Of a DNA stretch of 64,000 nt, positions 56,356 through 64,000 are shown one piece after another. Every line of letters begins with the position of its first letter. The first letter of the stretch is position 1. Both the position numbers and the translations under genes were made by a program. The stretch comes from Gonium pectorale. Lineage: Eukaryota > Chlorophyta > Chlorophyceae > Chlamydomonadales > Volvocaceae. The notes under the pieces were generated by a model that ran no database searches, was not told where the DNA came from, and saw nothing but the letters and a program-made list of their open reading frames with translations. Location: NCBI GenBank assembly GCA_001584585.1, contig LSYV01000007.1:2378618-2442617 (forward strand). Direction: 5' to 3'.

Positions 56356-57073
56356 GGACTCCCTCTTTCTTTGCAGATTTCTCTTATTCTTACACTCCCC
56401 TTTATTTTGTAAAAAACCGCGGCCGTGTACGCTCGCTGCTTCCGCACTGCAGCTCCACGCGCACGGCCGCTGTGCAATCTCCATACAACGCGATCGGCTA
56501 CTTGGATGCGATGCGTCTGTTCGCGTCCACGTATGGCCCTGTCTACACAGTTAGCAAGCGCTGCCTGCAACGACTCTGTAACTTCAGGTGTGAATACAGC
56601 TGCAAGGCGTTCCGGGTGGGCGTGCCGTGCGCAAGCGGGTTGTCAAATCCTGGTCACCGAGGGACAAGCTGCGGAGCGGTGCAGAGCACCCTCAGAACAG
56701 CGCGATCAAGGTATCAACGACGCACTGGAAAGCTGGGGCCTCCGGGACGGGCTGGCGCGTCTGCGCATTTGCATTGCCTGCCGTGTACCAACACACCCTA
56801 CAACGTCGCACCGTCGCGTGTGTATGTCCGTACAGGTAACCTCCCACACTGTCTGCAGCTTTATACTTTCTACCACAACAGCTACCGCCGCCCTTCTCTT
56901 CGACCCTATGCCTTGACGCTCCCTACACCCGCGCCACTACACCCGCACCGTGCGTGTCGAGCCCGTGCTAACCGTGGGTCTTCAATGGCCTGAGCTCCCT
57001 GAGAACATGGCCGCGAGATTGACACATGGGAAAACGTCGGCCCAGGACTCGGGCCGCTCCGCGCGTAAGCCCC

Positions 57074-58795
57074 CTACGGCACCAGGGAGCGGTGCATGTG
57101 CACGTGCACCCATTTGCCGTCTTTCTTCTCCCAGACACGCGTCTCCTCGGCCGACACGGTCACGGACGCCCCGTTGACCAGCTTCTGAGTCAACCGCACG
57201 TACGACACAACGGCGCAGCTGTCCCCGATGACGCGGACCTGACGATGCCGGGGGAGGGAGGTTGAAGCGGGCGGAATAGGTGCGGGATCAGGGATTTACA
57301 GTTTACAGATACAGGGAGGGATCAGGGAGCAGCCTATTATGAGCACGAAACCATCGGCAACGAGAGGCATTCGTGCGCGCATACTGGCGTAGGGATGTCT
57401 CCCTGCCTGCTGCCGCCTCGCAGGCTCGTCTTGTGGTAGGCAGGCCGGCCCGCAAGCACCGTGCACAACGGAATGCTTACTACGGTGTCATAAACCACAC
57501 ACATACGGAACGCTCTCATAGGCCGGGCGTGTCAGCGCCATCGTCTCCCTTCACTACGATCTACCAGCCCCGACAACTGTCCTTTTGCTTTCCCTGCCCC
57601 GTTGACCGAGTGACCCGAGCATGTGGCGAGTGGATGAGGCCGCGTATAGTTGGTTCCAGGCGCGGGTACGGCGCACAATCTGGTAAAGTGTGCAGCGCGC
57701 ATCATGGAAAAGGAAACGGAAACAGGGAAGGCAGCCACTACGGTCATACACACCCGGTGGTGCGATGTTTCCAGCAGGGCGCGGAGTACAGGGCATGGCG
57801 GGCGAGGGAGACGAGCAGGCGGACCCTCATGCTTCACTCTCAGCCGTACGCGGTATCCACCGTATTGTACACGTGAAGACGCTGTGAGCTGCACGATTCT
57901 CCCAGAGGCGACTACGGCAAAGGCAGCGTACGCACACAGCGCGCACACTACATAGACAGCAGGGCCGAAGGACAAGGTCTCAGGCCTCTTGTAGAGGCCG
58001 CTGCGACTTATCTTCCGGCGGACATGGCTTTCAATCCTCAGCCCGAACCGAAGGGCACCTACATGCGGCGACGCCATGGTGTTGAGCACGTGGGACTTGG
58101 GGGGCTCCGCGCCCGCAGGCAAAGGTGCCGAAGGCATCGTAAAGTAGTACTTGTGGAAGTCAAGGCCCTCCACCAGGTGGCCCCGCGCCTCGGGCTCGAA
58201 GCAGGTCATGGTGCCGTCGCACATGGTCTACATGGCACATCATAGAGGGCAATGAGGGCAAGCAGGGTCGCCAAGTCGCTGTAAAATGTGTCGTACTATG
58301 CGGATGAGCCCAACTTCCAGTGCACAGCGCTGTCCAAGACGGAGAGGAAGGCGAGCGGTGCTGCGGCTGGGTTTACGGGCAGGGAGCTCGCGCTGCTGCC
58401 TGTATGGGGCTCAATTGCGTGAAAGGGCAGAGGCCTCTGCGGCCATACGAGCCAGAAGCCTTGGCGCTCTGTAAAGGCTTTGTTAGGCAATGTTTGAGCA
58501 TGTCGCCACTGCCCTTCCTGAGTCATGTGCAGGCCGTCGCCTATGGTTGAGACACAGGCGCCCGCCCCGGTTACCATTCCACACGATACCCGGCCAGTCT
58601 GAGCGCTCATGCACAAAATGAAGGTATGTGATATGGTTTTGACGGAGGGGGCGGCCTTGGTTGCGATGTGAAGCGACGGGTGGAAGGACGTGCTGCCCCG
58701 GAACCAGAGCACACCTCGTAGGTGGCGTAGTCCCCGGCGGCGATCGCAGTCAGCAGCTTCTGGTTGAGAGCGAGCACCTCCTGAGCGGCGGCCAT
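57074..58795 (-). CDS. Stand-alone CaMKII association-domain protein (SnoaL-like fold)
   Basis: Three exons, 58715-58795, 58063-58227 and 57074-57238, all joined in phase 0, give 136 residues, the size of an isolated association domain. Seen: [56 protein letters not shown] and [20 protein letters not shown], the whole consensus of the calcium/calmodulin-dependent kinase II association domain, which forms oligomeric rings. No kinase domain is present. Such single-domain proteins occur in algae and bacteria; function unknown. An in-frame ATG at 58924 would add a 43-residue leader, but the ATG at 58795 fits the family. Divergent from NUO9, with 295 bp between starts. Confidence 0.9.
57734..57776 (-). 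repeat. Inverted repeat, right copy
   Basis: Partner of 56313-56355, lying inside intron 2 of the CaMKII-association-domain gene. Confidence 0.6.
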
Positions 58796-59090
58796 TGTGG
58801 CGGTCTGCGGCGCTGCGCTAGCGACAAGAACGCGTGCACGGCCGAAGCAAGGGGCTGCGTGAGGGTCCGCACGAGAAGAGGCTGGGCGAAATGATCTGGA
58901 TCCGTGGTAGTGCACCAGCCGCATTTGCTTCCCTCCCCGGAGGTTGCTCGGGACGGGTAAACCGGGTGTCGTGGACCTCTACGGCAAGTTCAGCGGTCCT
59001 CTCGCTCTCTATGAGACGGCTGGCCCGTTGGTGTTAAGTGGGCTACGTCTATTTACCCGCCCAGCCAAAGGGCGTATAGCTCCTTGCGTC
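58796..59090. promoter_or_regulatory. Bidirectional upstream region of the CaMKII-AD gene (-) and NUO9 (+)
   Basis: 295 bp between divergent start codons, so the two promoters must overlap or be shared. No specific site recognised. Confidence 0.45.
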
Positions 59091-60314
59091 ATGAAGCAGG
59101 CATCGTCGCTGCTGTCGAAGCTACAGGCTTCCGCTAAGCTGCAACAGAATGCCGCGGAAAGCATTCGCAGCTTTGCTGCTCGGGCCCTGGGCGCACAGGA
59201 GTCGGGGCTGAGCAGCATCTTGGCGGAGGCAGCGAGCGCTCCCAGCACCAGCAGCGGTGCCGATGTGCAGCTTCAGCAGACGCGAAACATGGGCTATGCT
59301 TATGCGCGCAAGACCTCGGGCAAGGACTATGTCGCGACCGCGCACGCCCAGGCGTTCGGGCAGACGCAGCTCACCGACTACATCATCAAGACAGTGCCAA
59401 AGTACGTCAAAATGGCAGTGGTCGGGCCAGCGCAGAGCAGCGTGCTGTACCAGGAGCCCACGATTTACACCACGCCGGAGCACCTGGTGCCGCTGATGAC
59501 GTTCCTGCGGGACCACGTCAACACGCAGTTCAAGTGCCTCATTGACGTCACGGCCGTGGATTTCCCGGAGCGTGCCGCGCGCTTCGAGGTGGTGTATCAC
59601 CTGCTGTCCCCCCGCTGGAACAACCGCATCCGCGTCAAGGTGTGCGTGGATGAAGTGACCCCCGTGCCCACCATCTCAAAAGTGTTCAACACAGCCAACT
59701 GGTTTGAGCGGGAAACTTGGGACATGTTCGGCGTCTTCTTTACCGGCCACCCCGACCTGCGGCGCATCCTGTCGGATTACGGCTTCACCGGCCACCCGCT
59801 GCGCAAGGATTTCCCCCTCAGCGGCTACACGGAGGTGCGGTACGACTACGGCAAGAAGCGCGTGGTCTCGGAGCCGCTGGAGCTGACGCAGGAGTTCAGG
59901 TGCGGACTGCGGGGCTAGTGTTGGTCTGCACCAGCGGCGAGAGCAGGCAAGGGCCAGGGCATGGACGTGTGCCTGGTTCGGGCGCTTGAGCGGTTTGGGG
60001 CAAGTGGCGTGGGACCCTCGGGTTGGAAACAAGGTCGTGTCCGATGACGATGTCTTGGCGACAGTTGGCCTTGTTCGGTAACCGCAGCCTTGCCAGGGTA
60101 CTTCCGCATGTGACCGGTATGCCCATGTGTGCACAATTCTTGCTGAAGCAGTGCTTGCGTGTCCCAGCATGTTCCAGCAGCTCATACTTCTGTCATGTGC
60201 GGTCATCGTGCTGCGTCCTGCCCGATATCGGCATATGCGTCCACCCATCTTCCCTTCACGTCCGTCCCCAGGTACTTCGACTTTAACTCGCCGTGGGAAA
60301 CGCTGAACCGGTAA
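59091..60314 (+). CDS. NUO9: Mitochondrial complex I 30-kDa subunit (NDUFS3/NAD9)
   Basis: Two exons, 59091-59899 and 60272-60314, close in phase to 283 residues. This subunit sits in the peripheral arm of NADH:ubiquinone oxidoreductase next to the quinone-binding 49-kDa subunit. Seen: an N-terminal Ser/Ala/Arg/Lys-rich matrix presequence (about 70-90 residues); the core [18 protein letters not shown]; the family signature [40 protein letters not shown]; and the C-terminal [11 protein letters not shown] split by the intron. In land plants this gene (nad9) is mitochondrial; a nuclear copy fits a chlorophycean alga. The upstream frame is open to 58944 but conserved length favours the ATG at 59091. 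Confidence 0.96.
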
Positions 60315-60900
60315 GGCACTGAAGGCTGTGCAGCTTCAGGCAAGCTGCCGGCGTCGCTTTCTGTCCTCACAAGTCGGTCCAAGTGGAGGCAGATCTGGCG
60401 GGGAGCATCGCCTATCTGCGTGGAATACATTGGTTGGTGCTCGCACACGCTTCTAGGAGTGGGCCGCAGCGCTGCTGATGGCGTGATGAGGATCTCTGGT
60501 GCTTGCGTTGGCTAGGAAAACCTATGTGTGCCCCTGGCGCGGCATGTCGCACCTTGTGCGTTTCCAAGTGCGCAAGGAGAAGAGGCGCGTGGGCCCTATC
60601 GCGAAGGCCCGGGAGATGCAGGTTGTTGGTATCTGTTGCTGGGCGGCTTTTGCGAGCTGCTGCTTGACATGGACCGGGGGAGCGGTTTGCACTGCGGCGG
60701 ATTGAGTGCATGGGGCTTCCATTTCGGGGCCGTGGCATTCCAAGGAGGGCGTCTCAGGAGCGTCTGCTTTAGGGTGTGCCCATGGGTAGCTTAACAACAT
60801 GAGAACTGGGTGCATTTGGGCATGCGTAGGAGAGCTGCAGTTCTGGGAAGCACCCCCGGCTCGCCCTTCTACGGTTTGAACGCTGTTTTGGCTAATAGTA

Positions 60901-60905
60901 TGTAA
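60901..60905 (+). terminator. TGTAA poly(A) signal of NUO9
   Basis: About 590 bases after the NUO9 stop codon. Confidence 0.55.
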
Positions 60906-61197
60906 ACTAAACGCGTCCCTCCCTCGCGATGAAGCGCCCTCGCATTGCCAACCCCTGTGCACGCACATGCTCGTACTGCAGAGTACGAGCCAAACTCGCA
61001 TGCCCCAGTGCTTTACTTGCATCCTAAAGCGGACCTCAAATTCTCATGCTTGGCGCTGAGGTGCCCGTGTCCGCCTGCGAGCCTCGCCATCACTGCTTGC
61101 CCATCCCTACCCGCCCATCGCCGCTGACACAATGACACGCGAGTAGATATGTAGCCGTTACAACATAACATATTTTGAGCATTAGGAAAGTCAAACC

Positions 61198-64000
61198 ATG
61201 AAGGAGATCGAAGTGGAAATTAACGTCCCAGACTGCACGGCGCAGGTAAGGGCTCTCGGGGGTTACGGTTGCGCGTATGCTGCACGGCTGAGGGGCGGGG
61301 TCGCTCGTGCGACGTGTCGGGCGCCTCGGGCGCGGGTACCCGCCCCGCTGATATCCCTCAAACGTCGAAGGCATCTGGGCGCGTACACATTTGTCCCCGC
61401 AGCTGGGGTACGGGCAGGCGGCAGCAATCGGGCACCCACGCAGTGGTGGCAGACCCGACCGTAGCTCGGCCCTGCGTGGCTCCCTGTCAGTGCCGACTTA
61501 AGAAAGTGCCGCGGCTCTCTCTGGTCTTGCCTCCTTCCCTGCCGGTATGCGTGTCGCAAAGCCGCTTCCCATCGTGGCCCCCCATATCGATAGTGCCGGC
61601 CTTGGGGACAAACCCGGAGCTGGGCGCCGCGTCAAATCCGCCAGCAAACGCCCGCCACGCTACCCAGCCCTTGCTACCGCTTCCGGCCCCTGCATCACCC
61701 CCATCCTCCCAACCAACCCCCTCTCCCTGCAGTCCTACTTCGATGTGATATACGCGGGGGATGCGGCGCTGCGCGCCTTCCACGCCAAGGTCAACGGCGA
61801 CGCAAATGCAGCGGCGGAGGCGTGGGGGTCCGATGGCACCCGATCGGTGCGCTTCACCATGCCGATGAACGTACCCGCCATGCTCAAGAAGGTCATCGGT
61901 GGGTCCTAGGGGGGGACTACCCTTGCCGTGCGTGGGTGGCCGGGCGCTGGTAGCTTGTGGCAGAGCGTTTGGGCGCGAGCGGGCGCCACACATGCCGATG
62001 TGTATGGTAGGGCCGCCACCGCTCGCATGCGCACGACAGCGTGAGCCCCATGTACAGGGATGGGTGGCAGGTCCATGGGACTACGGCCGTGGGCGTGGAC
62101 GGCCGCAAGGGACGAACGGGACAGCGGTGGTCGCAGGCGGAGGAGGTGGCTCGGTCGTGGACCTCAGCACCGGGGATATGCGTCAGCTTCCGTTTTATAT
62201 TTTTGCATCCACAACGCAGCACGTAACGTAGAAGCCCTCAGGCCTGATCCCGGGATGTCATGGCCTCCCCGCAGGCATGGACAGCGTGCCGGTGGTGGAG
62301 ACGCAGCGCGTGGAGTGGGGCGCCGGCTGCTGCTCCTTCAAGCTCATCTCGGAGCCGCTGCTCAATGTACGGAGCGCGGTAGTCTGTGCGGGGCTATGGC
62401 GGCCTATGGGAAAGAAAGCACTGGCGATGCGGCACCGGGACCGGTACAACTACTGGCAAGGCATGCGCGGCGCTGCATGGGCCGAAAATGCATGGTTGGC
62501 CGGCGGGTTGGAGGGCTTGATGTTTTTTTCGTGGGCTGCAGGAGCGTCACGCGCCTTGGAGCCGTGCCAGCGTGCGAGCCACCCAATGCCGCCCGATGCC
62601 CGTCCCGCTTTACGTATGCCCTCGTGGTGAGTGCCTGTCCGCCCACACCCTCGTCACCCGCAGTTCCCCGGCGCCAACAAGTTCACAACCTCGGGCTTCC
62701 TGGCTGTGGCCAGCAGACCGGACGGCTCCTGCTCGGTGAGCCGAGGGGGTTAGGCCCTATAGGTAGTCGGGGCTCACGGAGACTCGGTGAATGGCCGGCG
62801 CATCCCACTGGAACATGCACCTGGCCGTGAACTTGACCAGGTGCAGGAGATGTGCTGTGCCGGCAGCTGACCCCGACATGCGCGGCTCCGCAGTGGAGCG
62901 CTGAGGCGCCCGGGCTGCACCGACTGCGACGTTACCCCGCATGCCCCTGCCCTGCGCCCCGTGCCCTGCGCCCCGTGCCCTGCGCCCTGCACTTTACGTA
63001 CCGCGCTGCGTAGGTGAAGGCGCTGATGCAGTGTGCCGCTGCCATGCCGTGGCCCATGAACACTACAGTGGAGGGCTTGATGGCCACAGAGGCGGCGGCC
63101 TCCATCAACACCTTCCTAACGTGGTGCAGGGACTACTACGCCAGGTGCGGAAGACAGGCTGCCCCGGAGGGGGCCGCAGCGGGGCCGTGGTGGTGGGTGG
63201 TAGACTTATGTGTTGCGGCGGGGACGGGAGGGAACCGATGGAGCTGTTTAGGCACGAAGGCGGTGCGGTTGCAAGCGGACTGGCCGCTGCACAAGCTGCA
63301 TGACACCGGACGCTTTCAATGATGGCCTTTCCCGCGTCTCTTTGCATTCGCGCCATCGCCGCCACTGCTTCTCCTCTGTCGTACAGCTGGAAAGTGGAGC
63401 AAGGAGCGGTTCCGGAGCGGCCCGCCCCGGCCCGAGCCGCCGCCGCACCGCGGCCGCCGCGCACGACCACCGAGGGCGAGCAGTTCTTTGACGCCCTGGA
63501 GGACGAGGAGGAGGCTGTTGGCTACGGCGGCGAGGCCGAGGCTGAGGAGGCGCTGGTGCCATACCAACCGCCGCGGTTGGAAGACGTCATTGTAGATTGC
63601 TTGCGGCAGATCCAGGCGTCAACCGCCCAGACAGCCAGCAGCCTGCAGGCCCTGGAGGAGCTGATCCGCAACATGGACGACAACATGCAGGTGCGCCCGC
63701 GGCGGTGGGGGAACACGGGCAACATGGTTTGCGGCTTGGGCAGGGGGCAGGGAGACGGACGAGACGGTTATGTGCGCCAGGCGTCTGCGCCAGCGTAGTA
63801 GCTTCAGTACATAAGTGGCATAGTGGCAGGGGTGGGGACGCCTTGCGCGAGTGGTGAGGCACGTGGCGAGGGCGGCTGTAGGTGCGGCACGTTGGCAAGG
63901 GCAAGGTGTGGGAGCGGGCGCAAGCTTGAGGGGGCCGGTGCCGCTGGGGGCATGGGCTTGTGACTTTCGGTGCCGGGTCGGCGCGCAGGGCAGTCGCCTC
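61198..64000 (+). CDS. START/VASt-like lipid-binding domain protein, 3' end beyond the window
   Basis: Six exons, 61198-61245, 61733-61898, 62275-62366, 62664-62735, 63014-63144 and 63387-63690, keep phase; a GTGCGC donor at 63691 shows it continues past 64000. The first 170 residues look like a steroidogenic/VASt-type helix-grip fold: RSVRFTMPMNVPAMLKK, a VVETQRVEWG strand, PGANKFTTSG, MPWPMNTTVEGLMATEA, and a final helix INTFLTWCRDYYA. VASt domains transfer sterols at membrane contact sites; here no GRAM domain precedes it. Then comes a Pro/Ala-rich linker, an acidic stretch (DALEDEEEAV) and a helix (LRQIQASTAQTASSLQALEE) that may form a coiled coil. The start follows an AT-rich upstream region and has A at -3. 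Family call tentative. Confidence 0.65.

Noticed and set aside
56425..56993. Overlapping 160-170 residue + strand frames
   Set aside because: No family similarity, no splice support, and they lie over the putative 3' UTR of the minus-strand CaMKII-AD gene.

Overview
The window reads as nuclear DNA of a chlamydomonadalean (volvocine-type) green alga. It is GC-rich, with short exons, many 100-900 nt introns (mostly GT-AG), TGTAA-type poly(A) signals a few hundred bases past stop codons, and a gene set mixing flagellar, plastid, mitochondrial and peroxisomal functions. All gene models were assembled by eye from open frames, splice consensus, phase continuity and protein-family memory. Where exon phases close across a whole gene I say so.

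Layout: (1) 1-710 (+), the 3' part of an unidentified Cys-rich gene. (2) 1557-5719 (+), an HRDC plus C-terminal J-domain protein. (3) 7329-8294 (-), a CLAMP-family central-pair protein (C1a-34/FAP119-like). (4) 9115-11552 (-), malate dehydrogenase with a peroxisomal PTS2. (5) 11986-19757 (+), a 17-exon S9 prolyl-oligopeptidase-family peptidase. (6) 21464-27196 (-), 16-exon carotenoid isomerase CRTISO. (7) 28310-34277 (-), a DHHC S-acyltransferase apparently fused to an STI1-like N-terminus. (8) 34639-36457 (+), a METTL26-like methyltransferase. (9) 37143-38551 (-), a small glycine-zipper protein. (10) 38560-42364 (+), a SYLF-domain protein. (11) 43817-50931 (-), a long protein with two Dzip-like N-terminal domains in tandem. 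(12) 51451-54824 (+), a cluster of about 13 box C/D snoRNAs. (13) 57074-58795 (-), a stand-alone CaMKII-association-domain protein. (14) 59091-60314 (+), complex I NUO9. (15) 61198 to the right edge (+), a START/VASt-like protein.

Genes mostly alternate in strand, giving convergent pairs with nearly touching or overlapping 3' ends (2/3, 5/6, 8/9) and divergent pairs with short shared upstream regions (4/5, 7/8, 9/10, 11/12, 13/14). There is no operon logic. The products serve unrelated compartments: cilium (3, probably 11), peroxisome (4), plastid (6), mitochondrion (14), endomembranes (7).

The most notable features are the snoRNA cluster, two of whose units carry 12-14 nt complementarity to conserved 25S rRNA; the tandem Dzip-like protein; two unusual domain fusions (HRDC+J, STI1+DHHC); and five GC-AG introns supported by phase closure.
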